Assembly: GCA_947172415.1 (NCBI GenBank)
Contig: OX359193.1
Location: 3,776,501 to 3,840,500 of the forward strand
DNA: 64,000 nt
Source: Chondrosia reniformis
Taxonomy: Eukaryota > Porifera > Demospongiae > Chondrillida > Chondrillidae
Direction of reading: 5' to 3'
The notes below the pieces were generated by a model. That model was not told the DNA's origin. It ran no database searches and saw nothing but the letters and a program-made list of their open reading frames with translations. How positions within the stretch are numbered: position 1 is the first letter of the stretch; every line of letters begins with the position of its first letter. Position numbers and translations under genes: made by a program. Below, in pieces: positions 1 to 10,800 of this stretch.

Positions 1-1
1 G

Positions 2-1438
2 CAAAGAAAATACATCGTTTTTGAATCAGCCTTGCTTCCCCTTTTTAAGCATTGTAGATCCTGTGGTTTACCAGTGACGTTGAGCACTTCTACGTGTGGT
101 ACATTACAGGTTATCAAGGGTAGTTGTCCTGATGGCCACATAGTTAATTGGCAGTCTCAACTACTTATAGGTAGAACACCTGCTGGTAATCTCTTACTCG
201 CAGGTGCCATTCTCTTCTCTGGTTCTACATACACTAAACTAGAAACTATAGCTAAACTACTAAACCTAGCCATATTTAGTGAACGTACATTCTATAGTAT
301 ACAAGAAGCACGCTTATTCCCATTAGTTAATTCCTACTACAAAGACAACCAAATAGTAATAGCTGAAATGCTTAGAGATAGTGGTCCCCTAATTGTGTCT
401 GGTGATGGCCGTTGTGATAGTCCTGGGTATTGTGCTAAATATTGCACCTACTCCTTGATGGACAATTCATCAGGCCTCATTATAGACTATAGTTTGGTTC
501 AAGTTACTGATACTGGGACCTCAGGGACCATGAAGAGAGAGGGGTTGAGACGCTGCCTTACTAAAGTTCTTTCAGAATTTAATTTAAACCTTGCAACTTT
601 AGCAACTGATAGACACAGACAAATATCTGCTGTTATGAGAGCAGATTACCCAAACACCATTCACCAATATGACGTTTGGCATGTCAGTAAGAGTGTCACA
701 AAAAAGTTGACGAAGGAGGGCATTAAAAATGGTCATTCTAGTCTTTTACCATGGATTCAGTCAATTTCCAACCATTTATGGTGGTCGGCAAAAACATGCA
801 ACTCGAACCCAGATGTTCTAGTTGCCAAATGGTCCTCAATTGTACACCACATTGTCAATGTTCATACTTGGCAAGATGATCACTTTTCATCATGCGAGCA
901 TGAGTCTCTTGACAATGCACAACGCCGTACAAAATGGCTGAAACCTAATGGCCATGCCCACCTGGCTCTCCAAAAGGTTGTACTAAAAGAAACTTTGCTA
1001 AGGGATATAGCAAAGTTAAGCAGCTTTTGTCACACTGGCATGCTGGAAGTATTCCATTCCCTGCTGACCAAGTATTGCCCAAAACGTCAGCATTTTAGTT
1101 TTATGGGAATGTCTATACGCACTGAGTTAGCCATATTGGATCACAATTACAATGTTAATCGGGGGGAGGCAAAAACTGCAAATGATACTCTACGATACAA
1201 ACTGGAGTTTTCTAAGGCAACCAAGAAATGGGTTGTAAAACCAATTAAGGAAAACAAATCGTATGAGTATCTACATGATATGCTTGAGCTGTTGGTTGAT
1301 CCACAAATTCATGCTGCAGCATCAAACTTAGATGACTCAGATGTAACTGAACTGAATTTACCTGATAATATAGCAGCACTGCCACGTCCCAACAAACTAG
1401 ATTCAATTTCTCAACACACCACCCGTTTTGGTACATGA
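2..1438 (+). CDS. DDE-type transposase-like protein, 5' end beyond the window
   Basis: The frame is open from base 2 to a TGA at 1436-1438 with no internal stop, so about 478 codons are visible and the true start lies upstream. Conserved blocks in order: a cysteine pair (HCRSC) near base 50, DGH, GDGRCDSPGY near 401, TDRH near 605, DVWH near 671, NHLWW near 771, KWLKP near 940 and FHSLL with KYCPKR near 1060-1090. I recognise this block order from a large group of uncharacterised transposase-derived proteins of fish, cnidarians and sponges. The aspartates in GDGRCD and TDRH are candidate catalytic acids, which is inference. A spliced, broken relative lies at 53.4-54.3 kb. The gene converges on the ballast-domain gene 60 bp downstream, and both may belong to one element. 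An N-terminal DNA-binding domain may lie outside the window. Confidence 0.75.
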   Translation, partial: QRKYIVFESALLPLFKHCRSCGLPVTLSTSTCGTLQVIKGSCPDGHIVNWQSQLLIGRTPAGNLLLAGAILFSGSTYTKLETIAKLLNLAIFSERTFYSIQEARLFPLVNSYYKDNQIVIAEMLRDSGPLIVSGDGRCDSPGYCAKYCTYSLMDNSSGLIIDYSLVQVTDTGTSGTMKREGLRRCLTKVLSEFNLNLATLATDRHRQISAVMRADYPNTIHQYDVWHVSKSVTKKLTKEGIKNGHSSLLPWIQSISNHLWWSAKTCNSNPDVLVAKWSSIVHHIVNVHTWQDDHFSSCEHESLDNAQRRTKWLKPNGHAHLALQKVVLKETLLRDIAKLSSFCHTGMLEVFHSLLTKYCPKRQHFSFMGMSIRTELAILDHNYNVNRGEAKTANDTLRYKLEFSKATKKWVVKPIKENKSYEYLHDMLELLVDPQIHAAASNLDDSDVTELNLPDNIAALPRPNKLDSISQHTTRFGT

Positions 1439-1498
1439 TTATTATGATATCTATATATTCGTCAATCAAATTGTTTGCAGTTATTTGATTAATTAATT

Positions 1499-2140
1499 TT
1501 ACCATGGAAATTGAGAATTAATTGAATGTTCTTTAAATCCTACGTATACATTTGAGGGCTCAGGAAAATGACTCCTGATTGATGCCACAACACAAGATGG
1601 AATCACTTTACGATTTCTTATTCCAAGTTTTGTATAAATAAACCACGTAAATTGCCTGTACGCAGCAAGTCTGTAACATCTGAAGAAAAGATTGAAATCA
1701 GGCACGTATTAAAGGCACAAACACTGAGCCACTGCAAATCTACTTAATCACACTATATTACACTAATTAAATCCATCATATACATGTAGCTGCATGTACC
1801 TGATAGTTATCGGATCAGGGACTGGTGCAAAGCCAAAGTCCATCATTGCAACTAAAGCTGTTTCTAGCACAGCTGTGTTTAAGCAAACATTTTCGTAGTT
1901 TTCGGTTTCCCTAATACAATTGTGTTCCGCTAGGTTCGCTACTACTTGAGTTATTTCTTTACAACAGATGTTCTCCCTTTCTCGCTCCATAGTCACGCAT
2001 TTTCCGCAAGTACACCAAGAAACAGTATCATCGTTAATTCTCGCAGTTGAAGTAGACGATTCATCCTCGGAAGAACTCGATTGTTCTCTATCTTCATTAG
2101 AATACGTCGGTTCGAACTGGTAAGGACGAACAACGGCCAT
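1499..2140 (-). CDS. P2X7-ballast-like cysteine-rich protein, two exons
   Basis: Exon 1 is 2140-1800 and exon 2 is 1679-1499, joined by a 120-bp intron with a GT donor at 1799-1798 and an acceptor reading TTCTTCAG. The joined frame gives about 173 residues. The start chosen is the MAVVRPYQFEP methionine; an in-frame ATG 13 codons upstream (2179) is less like the family. Exon 1 has an RPYQFEP opening, a serine/acidic stretch, then WCTCGKC and ICCKE cysteine clusters. Exon 2 has AYRQFTWF and VIPSCVVASIRSHFPEP. These are hallmarks of the cytosolic ballast domain of the P2X7 receptor, known from many free-standing invertebrate proteins. There is no channel part and no membrane segment. It converges on the transposase-like gene. 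Function is unknown; Zn binding is inferred from the cysteines. Confidence 0.75.
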
Positions 2141-2179
2141 CGTGAAAACTACCAATGACGTTTTAACCGCAAAAAACAT

Positions 2180-2500
2180 GGCGGGTGGGAGGCAGATTTT
2201 ATCACTCTGGTATTTCTCAAGTATAAGGTCGAATCAAATTTAAAACCCGAAAACGTGACTAAGACATTCGTATGTTTACATATTTGTAATAAAATTGGAG
2301 TCGAAAATTTAGGTGTCGGTTCCCCTTTAAAAAACAGATATACAGTAAATATCTATCACCGAGTACATAGAGTATATGTATAGTATGCCAACTGTGTTTA
2401 TAAATGCAATTTCTGCAGAAGTATACCTTCAAAGTTCTAGTTGGTGTTTTTGATTTGTAATTGGATTGCTACATCAAAACAAGCAAAGTAAAGTGTAAAT
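2180..2500. other. Flank of the transposase/ballast pair, no gene seen
   Basis: There is no convincing coding frame. At 2313-2330 the sequence reads GGTGTCGGTTCCCC followed by TTTAA, which could be the outer end of a TTAA-targeting DNA transposon holding the two genes to the left. The partner end would be outside the window, so this is only a suggestion. Confidence 0.25.
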
Positions 2501-2720
2501 AACAAGTATTTAAACTTGAACTAATCGCTGGTTCTTAGATGCTCAGTTCACCAATTCTGGTTGGCGCTTGAATGCCATCAATTTCAAGGCCATATCTTAT
2601 AGAAAAGCTTTACATTGCATGGTATTAGTAAAGGTGGTTTCTAAATCCTATTCATTGGTCCAATGCTTGACGCAAAAGGAAGAATTTCCTTTCCAAATAT
2701 GGAGCTACCATAATACCATT
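2500..2720 (+). repeat. Repeat family F fragment
   Basis: This stretch resembles 19400-19660, 33270-33470 and 41890-42140, and in reverse 17000-17290 and 34140-34400. The shared blocks are GGTTCTTAGAT..CGGTT, a stretch around TCAATTTCAAGGC, AAGCTTTACrTT and TTCrTTCrTTCwA..CG. It is a short non-coding dispersed repeat, probably a MITE. An open frame running through it at 2568-3047 has no recognisable domain. Confidence 0.5.
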
Positions 2721-3429
2721 TACAAGAGTCCTCTCTTTATGCTTCAGCTCCGCTGGGTCATGTATTACATGCTACGTGAGTTCTTATATTCAATGGTCTT
2801 ACTTTCTGTAATTTACTGGAGTGTTCTCCTTGGCTTCTGGGTCAATCTTGATTTCATTGTTAATTATTGCTCTGAGGAGCTGAAGACATTTTATACTCAG
2901 AAGCTCCAATCTCACTCTCTGTACTTCTGTCAAGTCAGAAGTTTCATTAAGGGTCACACTACAGAACACAATAATGTTTTAAAGAGACACAAAAACAAAA
3001 TGAATTATAGGGGAGCTAATTGCACTACACCTGTACAAAGGCTATAATGAAAACAATACATACACACAAAACACCATAGAGTAATGACATATAAAATAAA
3101 CATGATTTCTGATTGTATCTAAAGTTATATTAGTGTATGTATGTGATATTAACACTACTGCACTCACTAGCAGCTATGGAGCTGTACTTAATTCACCTTC
3201 TTCATCAAAGCTTTGGTCATGAACACCTAACTGGTATCGAATGGTGTTTGGTCTGTTGAAGGCAAGTCCATAGGACCTGACATATGAATTAAAACTAGCA
3301 TTCAGCTCCAACTCCTGACCGAACTGTTCTTCATATTCCTGTAATCAATTTACAGAGCGCATAACCACTATTGTAAATTCATGTCTGTTCAAATGTGGGT
3401 GAAATGTTACAAATAATCATTGCATTTTG
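2721..3429. other. Intergenic, nothing recognised
   Basis: AT-rich sequence with no conserved coding segment and no clear repeat ends. Confidence 0.4.
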
Positions 3430-3970
3430 TCTTCATGAAAAATCTAAGATACCATTTTCCTACATGCTATATGCCTATTCTGTAAAAAGAGCCTATAGGG
3501 GAACTAAACCTAAAGAGAGCTTTAGATGAAGATACAGTAGTCTTTTCTTCCTTCTTTTCCCTTCTTTCATCTTCTTCTCCACTGGGTCAGACAGCCGTTT
3601 CTGGGAATTCCACCCTTCATCAGTGATCCTGGGAGTCTTTGTCTTTTTCTTTATCTTGATCTTCTGTGAATCCTTGGCTCACTATGCTAAATCTAGGGGC
3701 CTCATATACACTATTTTGGTGCCAAAAGTTAAATAAGGTGTTAACTAAGACACATGATGAAATTTAATTTTATGAAAGGAATGTAGGTCCAATTAACTTT
3801 TATGAATTAATTATAAATCTATTAGTAATCTTGCTTGTACAGGTAAAACAGACTCAGCATAATTATAGACACAAGTAGGACATATTACGTAAGTCTACCC
3901 TTAGGTCTTCTAGTAGTAACATTTCTTTGGAGGTGGGGTAACACAATATGGGGTAACACAAGACAGTCCT
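3430..3970. repeat. Dispersed repeat family G, copy 1
   Basis: It is closely similar to 21160-21660 and, for its first 220 bp, to 29187-29402. Shared landmarks are GCCTATAGGGGAACTAAACC, then TTCTGGGAATTCCACC, TGATCCTGGGAGTCTTTGTC, and in the longer copies AAGGTGTTAACTAAGACACA. There is no protein I can name. Two of the three copies lie within PSMD13 introns. Confidence 0.7.
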
Positions 3971-4560
3971 TAAGCATACTAGCTACTTTTTGCTTATACT
4001 TGATTCTAACTAGAGGCTGCCGGGATAGGAAGGTTTTTTTCATGTACAATAATATAGTTGAAAGGAAGACTTCTTATAACTAAATTTTTCAGCAATATCC
4101 TTGGTAGTTGTTATTTTATTAAATTCTGTTTGCATCTTCCTTCATCAGTTAATGTGTTTAGCATTATCAGTTTTGATTCAGGCGGCATGCTCATGTAACT
4201 ATCATTATACACAAAAAATAAGAAAGTGAATGTATGGTTAGCAATTAAGTAACTATACCTTCATAAAATTGCTCCTGATACTTTTGGCTTCTTTAACAAA
4301 AACATCACAGATTTTTCTGGTCTATAAAGTACAAGAAGACTTTATGAACAAGAATAAGATCTCTACAGACTGACATGTCCGAGATACGCTTATGCGCTTG
4401 TGATTTTATATCAAATCCTTCAAGGTTATAAAAACTTTCAAATTCAAACTTGAAATGGGAGCAGTTTGCAAAAAACAATATTTGTTTTCTGGAAATATTT
4501 AGTAGCTTAGTAGAGTCGCTTAATGTATTTGATAAAGTATAATACTTACAAGGTGAACAT
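3971..4560. other. Intergenic upstream of PSMD13, nothing recognised
   Basis: AT-rich sequence without a conserved ORF. The end of this stretch runs into the 26-bp tandem array. Confidence 0.4.
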
Positions 4561-4709
4561 CAGGACGAATATCTGACAGAGTTCTTCAAGACGAATATCT
4601 GACAGAGTTCTTCAGGACGAATATCTGACAGAGTTCTTCAAGACGAATATCTGACAGAGTTCTTCAGGACGAATATCTGACAGAGTTCTTCAAGACAAAT
4701 ATCTGACAG
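4561..4709. repeat. 26-bp tandem repeat, nearly 6 copies, with 52-bp super-period
   Basis: The unit is CAGGACGAATATCTGACAGA followed by GTTCTT. Copies start at 4561, 4587, 4613, 4639, 4665 and 4691 (partial). The third base of the unit alternates G, A, G, A, G, A (CAGGACG versus CAAGACG), so the array is built of 52-bp dimers. It ends about 180 bp upstream of the PSMD13 start codon. Confidence 0.95.
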
Positions 4710-4769
4710 TTATTATTGCTTCCAATAATTGCGCAATAATATGTCTATACGCTATACGAGTATATGCGT

Positions 4770-4892
4770 TAATGATACGTTCCGTGGGAAAAAGCGTATT
4801 TCCTCTTTGCGGAACGTTCCGTACCGTTCCGCATTTTAGTAACACCCTAACAATCCCAATTGATAGCGATTGCGAAATTACGCGTTGACAAA
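4770..4892 (+). promoter_or_regulatory. PSMD13 5' flank with a GTTCCG/CGGAAC cluster
   Basis: The bases before the start codon contain ACGTTCCGTGGG (4777-4788) and then at 4809-4832 three packed GTTCCG or CGGAAC units, including the perfect 12-bp palindrome CGGAACGTTCCG. The cores match the GGAA of ETS-type sites, common in promoters of housekeeping genes. Their use here is inference. No TATA box is evident. Confidence 0.4.
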
Positions 4893-7800
4893 ATGGAGAA
4901 CTGCCAGCAGTACTTGGCACGCCAAAAGACTACCGAGAATAACGAGTTAGCAGACGAATGGGACGAGATATCGCAACTTTACTACAGAAAGTGGGTTAAT
5001 TAGACCATTTAGTTCTGATGAAAGATAAGATAGCATTCTGATAAACTGATACATATATGTACGTTCGTATGGTATAACGCTTACTTACTTGATAAAAGGC
5101 AGCCATGAAAATATTAGTAATGTTTTCTCTTGAAACTGATAAAGAATAATGAGGAGTAGGACTTATCCTCTGTAATCTGTTCCTTTGGGTTAATATCTAA
5201 ATGACCTAGGAATCCAGTACCAGCCGCTTACTAATGTAATAGTGTAAGGAGGTCTAGTGCAGATATTTATCCGTAGTAACATACCATTATCGGTATATAA
5301 AGCAAAAACTGTATTCATATCAGCAAGTATGGTAGCACTCTAAGTAGGTTGGCCAAAGAAGAACATGGCCGCCCTGCCGTTTTCAAAGTATTATCAACTA
5401 AATGAACGATTTTAATTTCGGGTATATTTTTACTATTTGCAGTCGTGTATGTACACTGTTCTAATTGCCAAAATGTGTTTCGATGTTCTACAATATTAGG
5501 AAAATTGCGTTCTTCTCAGCTGCCTGTTTAGGTAAGAGGTGTGGGTTTCTGGCTCTTTTATCTTTGATTGCGATGTTACTTCACCTTATCAACAAGAAAG
5601 CTTTCAAAACAAATTCAAACGAGTAATAATAACATGAAAAAGTGGAACAAGTAAAATAAAAACATTTAGACAGGAATTTCGAGTCTAAACGCTTGTAGGG
5701 CTACTGCCCCCCATACTCAAGCTACTTGGTGGCATCGTTGGAATTTAATATATAATACATATTCATAATCTTAACAATTGAGGATGCTTAAGTGTCCTGG
5801 ACATTTTAAATAAGGATGAAAAAGCTTCATTAACTACAGCTTCCTGAACTCCACCATTTGCAACGATGATAAATTATGTGTTACAATAGTTTCGTATGAA
5901 TCCGTATTTTATATCCAGTACAAGTTACAATATACTAAGGTAATCTAATATCAGAGAGTACGGTAGTACTCTCAAAGTAGGATTGGCGGAAAAAAGATGG
6001 CCGCCCTATCTAATGTATTACAAATTAACACCTCATAAATCGTCAATGAAGTTTTTAGGGGCTGCCATAGGCAGCCCCCTCTATTGTTTTCATAAAGCGA
6101 TTTATGTATGGCTTCATGTTACGGATATATATACAGTGCAAGTTACAATATACTAAGGTAATCTAAATATATAATATAATATAATATAATTAAATAATTC
6201 ATATGGCTCCAAGAAAGGATCTAGTAACAAAATGGGCATATCATCATAAAGTATAGGGTATAAAACTCGTTTTAAATAAAGGGATTTCTTATTTAGGTCT
6301 CTAGGACAAAGTTTGCATATAAAAGGCCATAGGACTATAGAAAACCTATGGGAAATTTATATGCAAACCAAGTGTTATATTGATAAAAAATTTCAGTTTG
6401 TCAGATAACTGTGAAATCAACATATATCATGGTACATGTGTATAAGAAATGTCTGGCGAAGTTTTGCTTAATTAAATCAGCAAAATAATCAAGATATAAT
6501 GAAAAATTCAAAGTTACGATTGTGCAAGATGGTGATGTTTTGTGATGTTCTTCTATATATATATTATATTGTAACTTGTACTGTATATATACAAGACTTT
6601 AGTCACACTAGTACTGTTGAAGGCTTTGAAATCCTCAACTACTGCATAGAGAGTAGTAGTTGATACAGATCATCCAATTGCAAGGTAGAACACATGGCCT
6701 ACCAATTACCTTTTCACACCTTAGTATAGACTGAAGATGATGCATCTGCATGCCATATATCAACAAAGGTTCCAGTATTAAAGGGGTCTCCGCTAATAAC
6801 CACAGCAGATTTGATTTGCCTTGTGAGGGAGCTAAGAACACCGACGGTTGGTTGCATGCATTGGCATAATCAACAGGGTTAGAGACCATTTTGTAACTTG
6901 TACACAAGGACAAAAAAAGGCCAAGGCCTTTATATACGTATGTTATGTCCCTTGTGTACAAGTTACAAAATGGTCTCTAACCCTGTTGATTATGCCAATG
7001 CATGCAACCAACCGTCGGTGTTCTTAGCTCCCTCACAAGGCAAATCAAATCTGCTGTGGTTATTAGCTGAGACCCCTTTAATACTGGAACCTTTGTTGAT
7101 ATATGGCATGGAGACGCATCATCTTCAGTCTATACTAAGGTGTGAAAAGGTAATTGGTAGGCCATGTGTTCTACCTTGCAATTGGATGATCTGTATCAAC
7201 TACTACTCTCTATGCAGTAGTTGAGGATTTCAAAGCCTGCAACAGTACTTGTGACTAAAGTCTTGTACTGTTTAAAATACTGATTATCCTAGGGGTCACT
7301 TGGATCTCTTTAAATTTTTAACTTGCACTGCATGTGTAGCTAGTACTTGATTGTAATTTTAATATTGTACAGTCACTTGGCCCTCTTAAATTTGTAACTT
7401 GTACTGTGTAAAGTTGATTGTAATTTTAATATTGCCAGTAACTTTCACTGTGTAGTGTACTTGAGTGTAATTAGCCTTCACTATACTTAAGACTTTCACT
7501 ATGAGCAATTTCGTTAAGAGATTCTACTGTACACATGGAAAACGTACACACATGGATAAGAATAAAGCCTTATTGAGCATCAGTAACATATATTTACTAA
7601 TTCTGGACGTTTCAACCCGGAAGTCTTCATCAGAAATAAAGGAATGGGAATATCAAGTAGGAAATTAGTAAATTCATGTTGCTGACGCTCACCAAGGCTT
7701 TATTCTCATAATGATCGCAACAAACACTCCTAATTCCTACACATGGACAAGTAAAAAATGTAAGAAGAGAAGACAGAGCTATACGGTCGACTAAACGAAT

Positions 7801-10800
7801 TTCTTTTGCATCAATATAGGGACAATTCTACCTCAAACTTAACGGAAACGTACACAAATACGCTTTATCTAACCTTTGCTATAACCCTTTTTTCTGTAGC
7901 TCCTTCTCGTAGGAGAGCGTCGACTTGTCATAGCCGTTCTCGAAAGGATGATCTTCTGTAACAACGAGGCGGTGACGTATTTACAACGTCACATGATAAT
8001 CCACTAAATGTGTACGGAGCGATATATGAAGATGTTGATGACGCACTATAACAACATCACAATACATCACCAGATTGCGCAATCGTAAGCTTGAATTCTT
8101 CATTATGTCTCGATTATTTTGCAACTTTAATTAAACAAAACTTCGCCAGACATTTGACATACACATGTACCATGATATATGTCGGTTTCACAGTGATCTG
8201 ACCAATTGATAATTGTTATCAATACAACACTTGGTTTCAATATAAATTTTCTATAGCTTTTCTATAGTCCTATGGCCTTTTATATGCAGACTTTGTCCTC
8301 CGTTTTCTAACAAACGGAGACCTATATAAAAATCCCTTAATTTAAAACGAGTTTTATACCCTACACTTTATGATGCTATGCCCATTCTGTTGTTAGGTCC
8401 TTTCTTGGAGCCATATGAATTATTTATATTATTTATTTATTTATTTATTTATATTATATTATATTAATTAGATTACCTTAGTATATTGTAACTTGTACTG
8501 TATATACAGTGCAAGTTACAATATACTAAGGTAATCTAAATAAATAAATAAATAATAAATTTGAGGCAGAGTTGTTCCTATATTGATGCGAAACACTGAA
8601 TTCGTTTGGTCGACCGTATTACTTTGGTAATTTAAGCTCTGTCTTCTCTTCTTACGTTATCTGTTAATATTTTTACTTGTCCATGTGTAGGAATAAGGAG
8701 TGTTTGTTGCGATCATTATGAGAATAAAGCCTTGTTGAGTGTCAGCAACATGAATTTACTAATTTCCTATTTATACTGAATTGTATTCCCATTCCTCATG
8801 TATTGCTGATGAAGACCTCTGTTTTGAAACATCCAGAATTAGTAAATTCATGTTGCTGACGTTCAACAAGGCTTTATTCTTATCCATCTGTACTACATAC
8901 AGTAACGAAATTGCTCATAGTGAATGTCTATAACTATAGCGAAATACTTTGTTAGCTAATTACACTCAAGTACACTACACAGTGCAATATATATAAGTAC
9001 ACACATAGATAAGAATAAAGCTTAGTTGAACGTCAGCAACACGAAATATAGAGGTATATATATCTTATATAGTTACTGGCAATATTAAAATTACAATCAA
9101 GTACTACACAGTACAAGTTACAAATTTAAGAGTGCCAAGTGACTATACAATATTAACATTACAATCAAGTACTAGCTACACATGCAGTGCAAGTTACAAA
9201 TTTAAAGAGATCCAAGTGACCCCTAGGATAATCAGTATTTTAAACAGTACAAGACTTTAGTCACACTAGTACTGTTGCAGGCTTTGAAATCCTCAACTAC
9301 TGCATAGAGAGTAGTAGTTGATACAGATCATCCAATTGCAAGGTAGAACACATGGCCTACCAATTACCTTTTCACACCTTAGTATAGGCTGAAGATGATG
9401 TATCTGCATGCCATATATCAACAACGGCTCCAGTATTAAAGGGGTCTCAGCTAATAACCACATGCAGCAGATTTGATTTGCCTTGTGAGGGAGCTAAGAA
9501 CACCGACGGTAGGTCGCATGCATTCACATAATCAACAGGCTTAGAGACCATTTTGTAACTTGCACACAGGGACATAAAGGCTGGGGCCTTTAATTTATTT
9601 CATGAACAATGTCCCTTGTGTGCAAGTTACCAAATCGTCTCTAACCCTGTTGTTTATGTGAATGCATGCAAGCAACCAATGGTACTCTTAGCTCACACTC
9701 AAGGCAAGTCAAATCTGCGGTGATTATTGGCTGAGACCCCCTGCATGAGACTGGAATTTTTGCTGATAATGGCATGCAGATGCATCATTTTCAGTCTATA
9801 CTTAGGTGTGAAAAGGTAATTGGAAGGCCATGTATTTAACCTTATATGATCTGTAGAGACTACTACTCTGTATGCAGCAGTTGAGAATTTCAGTGTGGCT
9901 AAAGTCTTGTAGCGTTTAATATACCTGATTGTGATTATTTTGGGAGTCATTTGCATCCGTATTATATTATATACCTCAGTGTGATTATCTTGGGAGTCAC
10001 TTGCATCCGTGTATATATTTGTAACTTGCACTGTGTAATACTTGATTGTATTTAAACATGCATAATATATAACACTCCTTATTCCTACACATGGACAATT
10101 ATATATATATATCGTATCCAATTACACTCCTGCACACGTACACACATGGATAAGTAATAGAAAACATAAGAAGAGATGACGGAGCTTAAAGTACCACAGT
10201 TTTACTATGGTCATCTAAACGAATTTCTTTTATTTCTTTACATTAATATCTATAGCAACACTTTTGGCTTAAACTTAGCATGAACGTATACAAATACACT
10301 TTATCTAACCTTCGCCACAACTCGTTTATTCGGTAGCTCCTTCTCGTAGGAGAGCGTCGACTTGTCATAGCCGTTCTCAAAAGGATGATCTTCTTTAGCA
10401 ACGAGGCGGTGACGTTTTCGCAACGTCACATGATTCACAAAATGTGTGTACCGAGCGACATACGAAGGTGTTGGTGACGCAATAGAAGAACATCACAATA
10501 CATCACCAGCTTGCGCAATCGAAACTTTGAATTCTTCATTATATCTTGATTATTTTGCTCATTTAATTAAGCAAAACTTCGCCAGACATTTCTTATACAC
10601 ATGAACCATGATATATGTTGATTTCACAGTTATCTGACAAACTGAAATTTTTTATCAATATAACACATGGTTTGCATATAAATTTCCTATAGGTTTTCTA
10701 TAGTCCTATGGCCTTTTATATGCAGACTTTGTACTCCGTTTTCTAACAAACGGAGGCCTAAATAAGAAATCCCTTAATTTAAAACGAGTTTTATACCCTA

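Noticed and set aside
1245-1505. Minus-strand frame overlapping the end of the first transposase
   Set aside because: Antisense shadow; the ballast gene's second exon stops at 1499 and does not need it.
2568-3047. 159-codon frame as a membrane protein gene
   Set aside because: Its first part is repeat family F and the rest has no recognisable domain.
4561-4709. CRISPR-like array
   Set aside because: The 26-bp units are contiguous with no variable spacers, in a eukaryotic genome.
6635-7224. Two nearly identical 108-codon frames on opposite strands, as a gene pair
   Set aside because: They are mirror images produced by the palindrome arms; the other copies of the arm have broken frames and no domain is recognisable.
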